Assembly (NCBI RefSeq): GCF_902810435.1
Contig: NZ_LR778174.1
Span: forward strand, 607,501 to 671,500
Reading direction: 5' to 3'
Source of the DNA: Veillonella parvula
GTDB taxonomy: Bacteria; Bacillota; Negativicutes; Veillonellales; Veillonellaceae
Length of the DNA stretch: 64,000 bases
The notes below the pieces were generated by a model, which saw nothing but the letters and a program-made list of their open reading frames with translations, did not search any database and was not told the origin of the DNA. The translations under genes were made by a program, and so were the position numbers. Shown piece by piece: positions 54,210 to 63,893 of the stretch (positions within the stretch are counted from its first letter, which is position 1; the number at the start of each line of letters is the position of its first letter).

Positions 54210-54722
54210 ATGGATTTAACACATTTTGATCAAGATGGAAATGCTTGGATGGTAGATGTATCAGATAAGGATATTACAACTCGTACTGCCGTGGCAGAAG
54301 GGTTTATTGCTATTAATGATGCCATTTATGAGCGCATCGAGGCGGGAACAATAAAAAAAGGGGATGTTCTTAGTGTGGCTCAATTAGCAGCTATTATGGG
54401 GGCGAAACAGACGAGTAATCTCATTCCCCTTTGTCATCCATTGGCGTTAACTAAGGTTGAGGTGCATTGTACTCTTGTTGATGGTGAAAGTCCTGCCTGT
54501 ACGGATGCTACACATAATCGTGCTGTTAAGGTTCGGGCTACCGTAAAAACGACAGGAAAGACAGGTGTTGAAATGGAAGCGCTTACAGCGGTTCAAGTAG
54601 GACTTTTAACAGTCTACGATATGTGTAAAGCCATTGATAAAGGGATGATTATAGGTCCTACATATCTTGTAGAAAAAGAAGGCGGGAAAAGTGGACATTT
54701 TGTCCGTTCCTTTGTAGAATAA
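54210..54722 (+). CDS. moaC: Cyclic pyranopterin monophosphate synthase MoaC
   Basis: 170 residues. MoaC makes cyclic pyranopterin monophosphate in molybdenum cofactor synthesis. Diagnostic segments are [20 protein letters not shown] and [12 protein letters not shown], with the active-site Lys and Asp in YDMCKAIDK. No other moa genes are in the window. It heads a run with trmL 28 bp downstream. Confidence 0.96.
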   Translation: MDLTHFDQDGNAWMVDVSDKDITTRTAVAEGFIAINDAIYERIEAGTIKKGDVLSVAQLAAIMGAKQTSNLIPLCHPLALTKVEVHCTLVDGESPACTDATHNRAVKVRATVKTTGKTGVEMEALTAVQVGLLTVYDMCKAIDKGMIIGPTYLVEKEGGKSGHFVRSFVE

Positions 54723-54750
54723 TATAGATATAAAGAATAGGGGATTGAAA

Positions 54751-55236
54751 ATGGAAATAGTACTTTATGAGCCTGAAATTCCAGGTAATACAGGAAATAT
54801 AGCGCGTTTATGCGCCGCCAATCATATGACCTTACATCTGATCAAACCCCTTGGCTTTTCTATTGATGACAAGCATGTAAAACGTGCTGGCCTTGATTAC
54901 TGGCACTTGGTAGATGTACAGGTACATGAAAATATTCAAGAATTATATGAGAAATATCCTGATCGTAGATATTTCTATGCTACTACCAAAGCAAAGCATA
55001 CTCATTCCGAGGTGAAATATGAAATTGGTGATATGCTCGTCTTTGGACCTGAAACAAGAGGGTTGCCTGAAAGTTTATTAGATGGTAAAGAGGATACATG
55101 CATTCGTATACCCATGGTAGATGAAGCACGTTCTTTGAACTTATCTAATGCGGTGGCAATCATAGCTTATGAAGGTATGCGTCAACTTGATTATCCAGAT
55201 CTTAAGGCTGAAGGCAATTGGATTCAATCAAAATAA
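54751..55236 (+). CDS. trmL: tRNA (cytidine/uridine-34-2'-O)-methyltransferase TrmL
   Basis: This 161-residue SPOUT-class enzyme methylates the ribose of wobble base 34. The knot motifs are visible: EPEIPGNTGNIARLC, LVFGPETRGLP and IPMVDEARSLNLSNAVAI. The start at 54751 has AGGGGA 6 bp upstream; a TTG 6 bases earlier is inside that spacing. Confidence 0.94.
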   Translation: MEIVLYEPEIPGNTGNIARLCAANHMTLHLIKPLGFSIDDKHVKRAGLDYWHLVDVQVHENIQELYEKYPDRRYFYATTKAKHTHSEVKYEIGDMLVFGPETRGLPESLLDGKEDTCIRIPMVDEARSLNLSNAVAIIAYEGMRQLDYPDLKAEGNWIQSK

Positions 55237-55341
55237 ATAGACTTTTATAATTAAGGAATATATTATACGTATGTGTTAGGAGACCTACCAAATCTATATG
55301 ACCGGTAGCGATTTTAACGGTGTTGTTTGGAGGAGGATATT

Positions 55342-55707
55342 ATGAACTACGATAAAGCTCATGATTTAGCTCACGCAATGCGTGAATCCGAAGAGTACAA
55401 AGAATTAATGGCTGCTCAGGAAGCAGTGAAGGCAGATGCAGTAGCAACGGGTTTGGTTCGCACATTTATGGCACAACAAATGCAATGGGAATATGCTAAG
55501 TTGTCCGGTGCTCCAGAAACAGATGAGTTGCAAAAGAAACAAGAGGAATTGATGCCTCAAATTCAGGAAAATGCTGCAGCGACTGCTTATTTGCAAGCGC
55601 AAATGCGTTGGAGCCAGATTTCTAATGATATTTACAAAATCATTAGCGAACCAATCACTGAGGGGATGAAAGTGTTAGATCATGGCGAACAACAACCACA
55701 ACATTAA
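55342..55707 (+). CDS. YlbF/YmcA-family regulator
   Basis: This 121-residue helical protein of the Com_YlbF group begins DKAHDLAHAMRESEEYKELM and has a Gln/Ala-rich middle helix. In Bacillus such proteins help RNase Y process mRNA; a similar role here is inference. GGAGGAGG precedes the ATG. It overlaps murB by 26 bases. Confidence 0.85.
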   Translation: MNYDKAHDLAHAMRESEEYKELMAAQEAVKADAVATGLVRTFMAQQMQWEYAKLSGAPETDELQKKQEELMPQIQENAAATAYLQAQMRWSQISNDIYKIISEPITEGMKVLDHGEQQPQH

Positions 55708-56611
55708 GGTATTACAAACCGCTTTATTAGAAAAATTACCAAGTACACGTGTACGCGAGCAGGAGCTCCTTTGTCATCATACGACATTCAAAATTGGAGG
55801 ACCTGCGGATTTATTTATTGAACCTACTACGATGGCAGAACTTAGTTTTACGCTTCGTACCATTCACGAATTAGATGTGCCTGTAACTATTATTGGTTGT
55901 GGATCTAATATTTTGGTGAAAGACGGAGGTATCCGCGGTGCTGTTGTATCGGTTCGACATATGACTCAAATTATGGACTGTAACGAAAACACATTGTGCA
56001 TTGGTTCCGGGTATATGTTAAAAGATGCTTCTGAATTTGCTTGGGAGAATAGTTTATCTGGTCTTGAATTTGCTATTGGTATTCCAGGCACACTTGGTGG
56101 TGCCGTATTTATGAATGCAGGTGCTTATGACGGGGAAATGAGCCATGTAGTTACTGCAGTGAGAGCCGTGGATTTCCAAGGAAATATTAAAGAGTATGAC
56201 GCATCTCACCTGGACTTTGCTTATCGTCATAGTGTATTCCACGATAATCATGAGGTTATTGGGGAAGTTATTATGACACTCAAACCAGGCGACAAGGATG
56301 CCATCAAGGCGCGTATGGATGAGTTAACAGAAAAACGTGAATCCAAGCAACCTTTGGAATATGCCAGTGCAGGTTCAACCTTTAAACGTCCACCAGGATA
56401 CTTTGCAGGTACATTGATTGAACAAACAGGCCTAAAGGGGTTGTCTGTAGGTGATGCGCAAGTGTCCCACAAACATGCAGGCTTTGTCATCAATACAGGT
56501 AGTGCTAGTGCAAAGGACGTACTTGATTTGATTGCAGAAGTACAGCGTCGTGTGTACGATAGACATGGTGTACACCTTGAGCCCGAAGTACGTATGATTG
56601 GTGAAGACTAA
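55682..56611 (+). CDS. murB: UDP-N-acetylenolpyruvoylglucosamine reductase MurB
   Basis: 309 residues. MurB reduces UDP-GlcNAc-enolpyruvate in peptidoglycan synthesis using FAD and NADPH. FAD-site motifs are TTFKIGGPADL, GCGSNILVKDGGIRG and GIPGTLGGAVFMNAGAYDGE. The catalytic Ser and Glu are in YASAGSTFKRP and HLEPEVRMIG, as in type II MurB of Firmicutes. Start within the end of the upstream gene. Confidence 0.96.
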   Translation: MANNNHNIKVLQTALLEKLPSTRVREQELLCHHTTFKIGGPADLFIEPTTMAELSFTLRTIHELDVPVTIIGCGSNILVKDGGIRGAVVSVRHMTQIMDCNENTLCIGSGYMLKDASEFAWENSLSGLEFAIGIPGTLGGAVFMNAGAYDGEMSHVVTAVRAVDFQGNIKEYDASHLDFAYRHSVFHDNHEVIGEVIMTLKPGDKDAIKARMDELTEKRESKQPLEYASAGSTFKRPPGYFAGTLIEQTGLKGLSVGDAQVSHKHAGFVINTGSASAKDVLDLIAEVQRRVYDRHGVHLEPEVRMIGED

Positions 56612-56631
56612 TATCAACTAAATACTAATAT

Positions 56632-56692
56632 AAGATTTCTTATGTAACGTTACTCTTTTTAGGGATGATGGATTCATAAGAAATCTTTTTTT
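56632..56692 (+). terminator. Terminator after murB
   Basis: A 13-bp stem AAGATTTCTTATG/CATAAGAAATCTT with a 30-base loop, then a T-run. Confidence 0.75.
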
Positions 56693-56750
56693 ATGTCCAT
56701 TATAAGCGTATGATATTTATATAGTTAGTCTATATTTGGGAGGCGATGAT

Positions 56751-57698
56751 ATGAATACATTGTTGGCCCAAGAGATTCATGATAAAGCATTAGCATGTGG
56801 GTATGACGATTGTGGTATAGTACCTCTTGATGCACTTGATTTTTATAAAGAACGAATGATAAAGCGTTTAGAAGATGTACCTGAAAGTAAAAAGGTATAT
56901 GCACATAGTAATGCCTTTTTAACATTGAAAGAAAACTATCCTTGGGCACAATCTATAGTGGTTTGTACTGAATATTTTGGAGCGTATAAGTTTCCTGCTT
57001 CGCTTCAAAAGCGATATGCAAAAGGCTTACTACTATCGTTAGCTAATATCCCTGATGGGGTCGAAGTCAAACAAAGGCGATCTTTTGAAACATGGTTCAA
57101 TGATAAGAACATCCAATTTATTGGTGGTGAAACAGCAAAGCCTACTGGTGTTGTTCCTTTGCGCCCTGCTTCTGTAGCGGCAGGACTTGGAATTTATAGA
57201 AAAAACAATTTCTTTTATGGACCTAAAGGCTCTAATTATGAATTGGTAGCCTATTTAATTGATCAGCCTTGTGAGTATATTCGTCATCTAGAGATACCAC
57301 CATGTCCAGAGACTTGCGATTTATGTCAGCAAAAGTGTAAAACGAAGTCTCTATCTGCACCTTTTACAATGAATCCATTAATCTGTGTATCTTATATCAA
57401 TACCTTTGGTGATGGTAAATTGCCAGAAGGTGTGACAGAGGATATGTTGGAAGAGTGGATATTAGGTTGTGATAATTGCCAAGACTGCTGTCCGTTTAAT
57501 AAAAATCATGATTGGAGTATAGGTAAAGATTATCCTGGGCTTGATGCATTAGAACTTATACTACAGCCAGAATATATTTTGAAAGCCTCTGATAAGGAGA
57601 TTATAGAAAAGTTGATTCCTAAATTCTGTTTCCATTTAACAGATAAACAAATTCCGTTGTTGCGTAAATCTGCTAAGCGGGCGATAGAGCATAAATAG
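56751..57698 (+). CDS. QueG-like iron-sulfur oxidoreductase
   Basis: This 315-residue protein resembles epoxyqueuosine reductase and its cobalamin-using relatives. The C-terminal ferredoxin-like part has CPETCDLCQQKC (first cluster) and CDNCQDCCPFN (second cluster; the CP-F/W-N ending is typical of QueG). It lacks the C-terminal HEAT repeats of long QueG forms and has an unusual first cysteine spacing (C-x3-C-x2-C-x3-C). It may be a paralogue with another substrate. The start at 56751 has TTGGGAGG upstream. Confidence 0.78.
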   Translation: MNTLLAQEIHDKALACGYDDCGIVPLDALDFYKERMIKRLEDVPESKKVYAHSNAFLTLKENYPWAQSIVVCTEYFGAYKFPASLQKRYAKGLLLSLANIPDGVEVKQRRSFETWFNDKNIQFIGGETAKPTGVVPLRPASVAAGLGIYRKNNFFYGPKGSNYELVAYLIDQPCEYIRHLEIPPCPETCDLCQQKCKTKSLSAPFTMNPLICVSYINTFGDGKLPEGVTEDMLEEWILGCDNCQDCCPFNKNHDWSIGKDYPGLDALELILQPEYILKASDKEIIEKLIPKFCFHLTDKQIPLLRKSAKRAIEHK

Positions 57699-57769
57699 GT
57701 TGTGTCCTAAGATGAGTCAAAAGTATAATCGAATGTTGAAATTGCCATGATTAGAATAGGTGTACTGTT

Positions 57770-57799
57770 TTGACTTTTTTCTATAGACTGCGTTATAAT
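57770..57799 (+). promoter_or_regulatory. Promoter of typA
   Basis: TTGACT (57770-57775), an 18-bp spacer and TATAAT (57794-57799), about 95 bp before the ATG, leaving a moderately long 5' leader. Confidence 0.65.
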
Positions 57800-57894
57800 T
57801 AACTGTTGCCAATTTTGGGGAATATACTTGCATAGCCTGTTTTATCGAGGCTATGTGATATAGAATATACTGAAAGAATTAAAGGGAGGATCTT

Positions 57895-59706
57895 ATGATT
57901 CGCGAAAATCTTCGTAATGTAGCGATTATCGCCCACGTTGACCATGGTAAAACTACTTTGGTGGACGCGTTATTAAAACAAAGCCATGTGTTCCGTGAAA
58001 ATGAAAAAGTAGCAGAACGCGTAATGGACTCCAACGACTTGGAACGTGAACGCGGTATTACTATTTTGTCTAAAAACACTGCTGTAATGCATGATGGTAT
58101 TAAAATCAACATCGTTGATACTCCAGGCCATGCTGACTTCGGCGGCGAAGTGGAACGCGTACTTAACATGGTTGACGGCGTATTGCTTCTCGTAGATGCT
58201 TACGAAGGTCCAATGCCTCAAACTAAATACGTTTTGCGTAAAGCCTTAGAACAAAAATTGAAACCAATCGTAGTTATCAATAAAATCGACCGTCCTGACC
58301 AACGCGTTAAAGAGGTTGAAGATGAAGTTCTTGAATTATTCATGGAACTTGAAGCTGATGATGATCAACTCGACTTCCCTGTAGTATACGCATCTGCTCG
58401 TTCAGGTGTGTCCAAAACTAATTGGGATGATGAAGCTGTAAACATGGAACCGTTATTCAAAACATTGATTGATGAAATTCCTGCACCACAAGGTGATATG
58501 GAAGGTCCTCTTCAATTTATGGTAACTACACTTGATTACGATAACTTCATCGGTAAAATCGCCGTAGGTCGTATCGTTCGCGGTAAAATGAAAACCAACC
58601 AACAAGTGGCTATCATGAATGGTGAAAGTACTCGTAAAGCGAAAATCGGTCGTGTGTACACATACAATGGCTTAAACCGTGTTGAAACTGATGAAGCTGA
58701 AATGGGTGATATCATTGCATTTGCTGGTATTGACGATATCAACATCGGCGAAACAGTAGCAGATGCTGAAAATCCTGAAGCATTACCATCCATCTCCATC
58801 GACGAACCAACATTGTCCATGGTATTCTCCGTAAATAACTCTCCATTCGCAGGCCGTGAAGGTGAATTTGTTACATCCCGTCACTTGCGTGATCGTTTGT
58901 TCCGCGAAGTAGAAACTAACGTATCCATGAAAGTAGAAGAAACTGATTCTGCAGATGCTTTCAAAGTATCTGGTCGTGGCGAATTGCATTTGGCAGTATT
59001 GATTGAAACTATGCGTCGTGAAGGCTACGAATTACAAGTAGGTAAACCTCGCGTAATTTTCAAAACTATTAACGACCAATTATGTGAACCTCTCGAAGCA
59101 TTGACCATCGATGTACCTCAGGAATTTATGGGTACCGTAATGGAAAATCTCGGTCAACGTAAAGCTGAATTGACTAATATGGTTGAATTGGCCGGTTATC
59201 TTCGTATGGAATTCGTAGTTCCAGCTCGTGGCTTGATTGGTTTCCGTGCCCAATTCTTAACAGCTACAAAAGGTAATGGTATTATGAACCATGTATTCCA
59301 TGGCTATGCACCATACAAAGGTGAAATTCCTTCCCGTACACGCGGTGCTTTAGTAGCCTTCGAAAATGGTGAAACTACTCCATACGGTTTGAACTCCGTT
59401 CAAGACCGTGGTACATTGTTCGTTGGCCCTAATCAAGACGTTTATGCAGGTCAAGTTATTGGTGAAAATACACGTGAACTTGATATGGATGTTAATCCAT
59501 GTAAGAAAAAACACGTTACCAACATGCGTTCCAGCTCCTCTGATGAAGCGGTACGCTTGACTCCACCTCGTATCTTCTCCTTGGAACAAGCTCTTGAGTG
59601 GATCAACGATGACGAACTTGTTGAAGTAACACCTGAAAGTATTCGTATGCGTAAAACAATCCTTGATCGCAACGCACGTGCGAAAGCAGCAAAGAATAAA
59701 AAATAA
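57895..59706 (+). CDS. typA: Ribosome-associated GTPase TypA/BipA
   Basis: 603 residues. BipA is a translational GTPase that helps 50S assembly and stress or cold growth. GTP motifs are [10 protein letters not shown], the switch region [15 protein letters not shown] and NKIDRPDQR. The BipA-specific C-terminal domain follows (about 490-600), with [20 protein letters not shown] before it. AAAGGGAGGA precedes the ATG, and codon bias suggests strong expression. Confidence 0.97.
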   Translation: MIRENLRNVAIIAHVDHGKTTLVDALLKQSHVFRENEKVAERVMDSNDLERERGITILSKNTAVMHDGIKINIVDTPGHADFGGEVERVLNMVDGVLLLVDAYEGPMPQTKYVLRKALEQKLKPIVVINKIDRPDQRVKEVEDEVLELFMELEADDDQLDFPVVYASARSGVSKTNWDDEAVNMEPLFKTLIDEIPAPQGDMEGPLQFMVTTLDYDNFIGKIAVGRIVRGKMKTNQQVAIMNGESTRKAKIGRVYTYNGLNRVETDEAEMGDIIAFAGIDDINIGETVADAENPEALPSISIDEPTLSMVFSVNNSPFAGREGEFVTSRHLRDRLFREVETNVSMKVEETDSADAFKVSGRGELHLAVLIETMRREGYELQVGKPRVIFKTINDQLCEPLEALTIDVPQEFMGTVMENLGQRKAELTNMVELAGYLRMEFVVPARGLIGFRAQFLTATKGNGIMNHVFHGYAPYKGEIPSRTRGALVAFENGETTPYGLNSVQDRGTLFVGPNQDVYAGQVIGENTRELDMDVNPCKKKHVTNMRSSSSDEAVRLTPPRIFSLEQALEWINDDELVEVTPESIRMRKTILDRNARAKAAKNKK

Positions 59707-59724
59707 TATCTTATACAGATATAT

Positions 59725-59754
59725 AAAGGCGCTCCTTAGGGGGCGCCTTTTTTA
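59725..59754 (+). terminator. Terminator of typA
   Basis: GC-rich stem AAAGGCGC/GGCGCCTTT with inner pairs, then T's. Confidence 0.88.
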
Positions 59755-59974
59755 TCTAATCTATAAGTTGTTATCTAACATATTCCTGTGGATTATATCT
59801 CCATGAAAATAGATGATAATTTTATCATTTATGATTAATGGGTATAAAAATGCGTTAATATACTAAATACGCATAATAACTTGCTGATAGGGGTATTGGT
59901 ATATACGAAATATTTGTAACGCTGTATAATAATATCAAGTTTGTTGAAATAAGTTATTGATTATGGAGGTTCTT

Positions 59975-60694
59975 ATGAATAAGAAAATCTTAGCTTCTTT
60001 ATTTGCAGTAGGTTTGGCTGCAGGTTGTGTGTGCTCTTCCGTTGATGCGCATGGCGTATTCTTTGCTAACCGCTTAGATGAAAAAGCGCTAGTACTTGGC
60101 GAAGGCCCTGTTGATGATGCATATAGCCCAGAAATGGTAAAAAGCATCATTGGTTTAGATAACAATGGTATGGTAATTCCTGTACAAGTTATTAAACATG
60201 AAAAAAATGTAGTAGTTGTACCAAATGATAAATTGGGCATTACAGTAACTGATTTTGACTATGGCTATTGGACAAAAGACAAAGATGGTAAAACAGTTCA
60301 TAAACCAATTACAGAAGTACCAGGCGCTCAAAAAAGTACACATGCCATTAAATATGACGTTCACTACTGGAATGCAGAAGCAAAACCTTTCAATAATAAA
60401 GATGCTTTCATTCAAATCATTCCATCTGTTAACCCATTAACTCTTAGAAAAGGTGATACATATGAAATCCAAGTCTTGAAAGACGGTAAACCATATGCAA
60501 ATGCACCTCTTATTAAAGACGTAATTAATGATCTTACTAACGAAAGCAAAGCTGATGAAAACGGTAAAGCAACTGTTGCAGTAAGTGCTAACGGCCTTAA
60601 CGTAGTAGGCGTTGAAGTGGGCTTCCCAACTCAAACTAAAGGTGAGCAAAATAAATACTTCAGTGCATTGTCCTTCATCATCAATCCTGAATAA
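59975..60694 (+). CDS. DUF4198-type periplasmic protein (metal uptake candidate)
   Basis: 239 residues with a signal peptide (about 1-25). The mature protein probably begins near HGVFFANRL; an early His is typical of DUF4198/NikK-like proteins linked to nickel or cobalt uptake. The C-terminal part (about 150-239) has an Ig-like pattern (GDTYEIQVLKDGKP, NGKATVAVSANG). The start at 59975 has GGAGG 5 bp upstream. No transporter gene adjoins it, and a nickel need would not be explained by the [FeFe]-hydrogenase here. Confidence 0.75.
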   Translation: MNKKILASLFAVGLAAGCVCSSVDAHGVFFANRLDEKALVLGEGPVDDAYSPEMVKSIIGLDNNGMVIPVQVIKHEKNVVVVPNDKLGITVTDFDYGYWTKDKDGKTVHKPITEVPGAQKSTHAIKYDVHYWNAEAKPFNNKDAFIQIIPSVNPLTLRKGDTYEIQVLKDGKPYANAPLIKDVINDLTNESKADENGKATVAVSANGLNVVGVEVGFPTQTKGEQNKYFSALSFIINPE

Positions 60695-60731
60695 TATAGG
60701 ATATACTATTTACTAAGTGTGTGAAATAAAC

Positions 60732-60766
60732 AAGACCTCCTAAGTTGGATTTAGGGGGTCTTTTTA
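60732..60766 (+). terminator. Terminator after the DUF4198 gene
   Basis: AAGACCTCCTAA pairs with TTAGGGGGTCTT (one mismatch), followed by TTTT. Confidence 0.75.
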
Positions 60767-60839
60767 TAATTTTAGGGTGTACGTATAAATGCGTTCTGTG
60801 AGAGCCTCGTATTAAGCGAGGTAAGAAAGAGAGATTTTT

Positions 60840-63083
60840 ATGAAATTACAACGAAATGTATCAGCTGTGATGGCTGCATTGGTATTAACTGGAATGACCT
60901 GCTCTGCATTTGCTACAGAAATTAATGCCACAAGCGATAAAGCGGAGGAATTGCTTGGCTTAACAATGGGGTCACCGGTACAAACACAACCAGAAGTTAA
61001 GCATATAGAAGATACCTTGACGGTTAATGTGCATGGTAAAAGCTTAACAGATACAGGTAAAACTAAAAATGTATCAGGTATTTATAATGGATTTGGATCA
61101 CAATTGACGGTGGATAAAGATTTGATTGTACGCCTTAAAAATGATGCACCAGCCTCAAAAAGGGAACTCGGTCATTACTATATGAGCGCTGTGTATGCTG
61201 GTTACGGTGGTAAAGTGCCAAGACTCAGCAAGGACAATCCTGATAGAGATTATGGAGATACTAATATTCACGTCAAAGGCAATGTAGATATCGATGCTAT
61301 CGGTGTCGGTTTACAAGCTAATCAACGTGGTCATATTATTGTTGATGGTGGTGGACGTATCATCACGCATCCTTTAGAAACTTCTGATACTTACTCTGTG
61401 GTGGCAGAAGAGGGTGATGTATATGTTAATACTGGCTCTGATGGTAAACATCCGGGGTCTAAAGAATTGGTCGCTGTTGGGAATGTAGGGTTAATTAATA
61501 AGGATTATGGACGTGATCCAAATCATAACGAAATGCCAACGAATATAGCATTAGCTTTTACAACACCTAATTCTAAACTTACGGGCGCTGTATTAAATGA
61601 ATATGCTGAAAGCAATAAGAACCCTCATAATTCTGGTGCTGATATTTACTTACAAAATGGAGGGACTTGGAATAATGAATGGATTGGTATGGAGCGGCCT
61701 ACCCCTAAAAGAGAACGTCCATCTGGGGATAATGCAGCATATCTATACAAGGGCAGTAAGGTTCGTAATCTCGTAGGTGGATCAAATCCAGCGGCAGCCG
61801 GTATCCTTCATCCTATCGATGCACGGCCTATTACAATTCAAAATTATAGCGGCTATGTGAATGCTGTTTATAAGGCCGGTGTTCCAGCTAGTGAAAAAGG
61901 AAAGGGGAATATTGTTGTTGAACATGCTGCAGATAATAGCCATATTACCTTGCAAGGCGATGGAGCTAATTTGACTAATGATGATAGCTACCGAAAGGAA
62001 ATACAAGCCTTAGCTGATAAATTACAATATACTGGCAATGATAAAAAACTGAGCACAACAGTTCAAATCAATGAAGGGATTACTCGTCCAGGTGCTGTTG
62101 CAGAACTAGGTGCAGATCATTTTGACTCGCAGGGGCGTCTTGTTGTAAATGATACAACAAAGATTAATCGTGCTAATGAATCATCCTTAGTGAGTGATTC
62201 AAAATCTGCTCTTACATCGACTGCTATGGCATGGAAGAGTAATACCAATGATTTACAACGCCGTTTAGGAGATCTTCGTTTAGCTAATACAAACCAAGGT
62301 GTATGGGCAAAATATATAGGCGGTAAATCTAAAATCACAGACGGTGCTGATGCACATATGACGTATAATGGGGTACAAGTCGGCTACGATCATAAGGCTT
62401 CTAATGGTTGGATTTTTGGCGGCGCTATTGATTACAGTACATCTAGTAATTCATATGCCAACGGTAGTGGTGATGGCAAACTTGGCGGCATCGCCTTGTA
62501 TGGCACAAAACAACATGATGATGGTCGTTATTTAGATATCATTGCACGTGGTAATAGATTATCCAATGATTATAAGCTCTACTCCGTAGGTGGACAACGT
62601 GTGAACGGTGATTACCATACATATGGCACATCCTTAAGCGCTGAATATGGTAAACGTATTAAGAAGGAAAATGGCTTCTACATCGATCCTAGTGTAGAAT
62701 TTATTGTAGGCCGTTTGAATGGTGTATCCTATGATGCTTCTGTTGTCGGTGGTGGTTCTATGCATGTGAAAGCTGATGCTGTGAACTCTGCTGTAGGCAG
62801 ACTTGGTATTGGCATTGGGAAAGAAACAGAAAAATCCAATATCTTCGCTAAATTAGCATTAGCGCATGAATTCTCTGGTAAGGTAAATACAACATATTCC
62901 GCACCAGGCAATCCAACAGTACAAACAACAGTAGATTTGAAGGATACATGGCTCGATGCTGAAATTGGTGGGTCTTGGAGTGTCCGTCCTAGTACATATC
63001 TATATGGTACATTCACTAAAAACTTTGGTGCTACTGTAGAAAATACATGGCGCATTGACGCTGGGATACGGCATAATTTTTAA
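60840..63083 (+). CDS. Type Va autotransporter
   Basis: 747 residues with a signal peptide (cleaved after AFA, about residue 26). The passenger (about 27-470) has beta-helix-like short repeats and no protease motif that I recognise. The C-terminal autotransporter barrel (about 485-747) starts LANTNQGVWAKYIGGKSK and ends WRIDAGIRHNF with the terminal Phe needed for BAM recognition. A linker helix with AMAWKSNTNDLQRRLGDL precedes the barrel. It may be an adhesin or surface protein; specificity unknown. A CCTCG/CGAGG hairpin lies in its 5' leader. Confidence 0.88.
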   Translation: MKLQRNVSAVMAALVLTGMTCSAFATEINATSDKAEELLGLTMGSPVQTQPEVKHIEDTLTVNVHGKSLTDTGKTKNVSGIYNGFGSQLTVDKDLIVRLKNDAPASKRELGHYYMSAVYAGYGGKVPRLSKDNPDRDYGDTNIHVKGNVDIDAIGVGLQANQRGHIIVDGGGRIITHPLETSDTYSVVAEEGDVYVNTGSDGKHPGSKELVAVGNVGLINKDYGRDPNHNEMPTNIALAFTTPNSKLTGAVLNEYAESNKNPHNSGADIYLQNGGTWNNEWIGMERPTPKRERPSGDNAAYLYKGSKVRNLVGGSNPAAAGILHPIDARPITIQNYSGYVNAVYKAGVPASEKGKGNIVVEHAADNSHITLQGDGANLTNDDSYRKEIQALADKLQYTGNDKKLSTTVQINEGITRPGAVAELGADHFDSQGRLVVNDTTKINRANESSLVSDSKSALTSTAMAWKSNTNDLQRRLGDLRLANTNQGVWAKYIGGKSKITDGADAHMTYNGVQVGYDHKASNGWIFGGAIDYSTSSNSYANGSGDGKLGGIALYGTKQHDDGRYLDIIARGNRLSNDYKLYSVGGQRVNGDYHTYGTSLSAEYGKRIKKENGFYIDPSVEFIVGRLNGVSYDASVVGGGSMHVKADAVNSAVGRLGIGIGKETEKSNIFAKLALAHEFSGKVNTTYSAPGNPTVQTTVDLKDTWLDAEIGGSWSVRPSTYLYGTFTKNFGATVENTWRIDAGIRHNF

Positions 63084-63096
63084 TTGAATATTGCAT

Positions 63097-63134
63097 TAAT
63101 GGTCCTTATAGCGTATGCTGTAAGGACCATTAGT
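63097..63134 (+). terminator. Hairpin after the autotransporter gene
   Basis: A perfect 12-bp stem TAATGGTCCTTA/TAAGGACCATTA with a 12-base loop; the following sequence is not T-rich, so termination strength is uncertain. Confidence 0.5.
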
Positions 63135-63150
63135 ATATAAGGAGTTTTTT

Positions 63151-63189
63151 ATGATTAAGTTTCTATTCATTAGGAGTTATAATGGTTAA
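63151..63189 (+). CDS. Possible 12-codon leader peptide
   Basis: GGAG, six T's and an ATG start a 12-codon frame (MIKFLFIRSYNG) whose stop lies 8 bases inside the phosphatase gene. It could couple translation to that gene. It may also be chance. Confidence 0.25.
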   Translation: MIKFLFIRSYNG

Positions 63190-63640
63190 TATTTTATTCA
63201 TCTGTCATGGCAATATTTGCCGTTCTACGATGGCAGAATTTTATATGAAGCATATCGTTGAGCAGGCTGGACTAAGTGATTCTATTTATATTGAGTCTGC
63301 AGCTACATCTCGTGAGGAGATAGGGAACGACACTCATTATGGGACTAAAGATAAATTAGATGAAATGGGTATTCCCTATACTCGTCGCAAGGCACGACAA
63401 GTGACGATGGAAGATTATTACAACTTTGATTATCTCATCATTATGGATGAAAATAATGCGCGTAATTTAAAGCGTATTATTGGGGATGACGTAGATTTTA
63501 AGGTTTACAAGGCAATGTCGTTCATTGGTGAAAGCCGTGATGTAAAGGATCCTTGGTATACGGGAAACTTTGACGAAACCTATGATGATGTCAGTCGTAG
63601 CTGTGATGCTCTACTAGCAGTGCTTAAAGAGAAATTTTAA
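63182..63640 (+). CDS. Low-molecular-weight protein tyrosine phosphatase
   Basis: 152 residues with the LMW-PTP P-loop CHGNICRST near the N-terminus (ICHGNICRS; C9 nucleophile, R15) and the general acid Asp in DPWYTGNFDETY. Family members dephosphorylate tyrosine kinases of capsule synthesis or arginine-phosphorylated proteins; no kinase is nearby. SD TAGGAG. Confidence 0.93.
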   Translation: MVNILFICHGNICRSTMAEFYMKHIVEQAGLSDSIYIESAATSREEIGNDTHYGTKDKLDEMGIPYTRRKARQVTMEDYYNFDYLIIMDENNARNLKRIIGDDVDFKVYKAMSFIGESRDVKDPWYTGNFDETYDDVSRSCDALLAVLKEKF

Positions 63641-63663
63641 GCGGAAGATATATACTGATGGGT

Positions 63664-63707
63664 CCTCAATGGTAGCTGAAATTTTAATCTACATTGAGGG
63701 CTTTTCT
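63664..63707 (+). terminator. Terminator after the phosphatase gene
   Basis: CCTCAATGGTAG pairs with CTACATTGAGG (one bulge), followed by CTTTTCT. Confidence 0.65.
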
Positions 63708-63760
63708 ATAAGCCTATCTGCCTCATATACTTTATACTATCGAACCATAGCGTAATATGG

Positions 63761-63766
63761 TATAAT
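63761..63766 (+). promoter_or_regulatory. -10 box of tRNA-Arg(CCG)
   Basis: TATAAT lies 15 bp before the tRNA; the -35 is weak. Confidence 0.5.
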
Positions 63767-63780
63767 TTTTAGGTATTCAT

Positions 63781-63855
63781 GTGCCTATAGCTCAGGGGAT
63801 AGAGCGCCGGTCTCCGGAACCGGGTGCGCAGGTTCGAATCCTGCTAGGCGCACCA
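63781..63855 (+). tRNA. tRNA-Arg (anticodon CCG)
   Basis: Acceptor GTGCCTA (63781-63787) pairs with TAGGCGC (63845-63851). The anticodon loop CTCCGGA gives CCG at 63814-63816, reading the CGG codon. Encoded CCA at 63853-63855. Confidence 0.95.
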
Positions 63856-63858
63856 AAT

Positions 63859-63893
63859 AAAAGGCTTCTCGAAATTTCGAGAGGCCTTTTTTG
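63859..63893 (+). terminator. Terminator after tRNA-Arg(CCG)
   Basis: AAAAGGCTTCTCGAAA pairs with TTTCGAGAGGCCTTTT (one mismatch), then T's. Confidence 0.85.
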
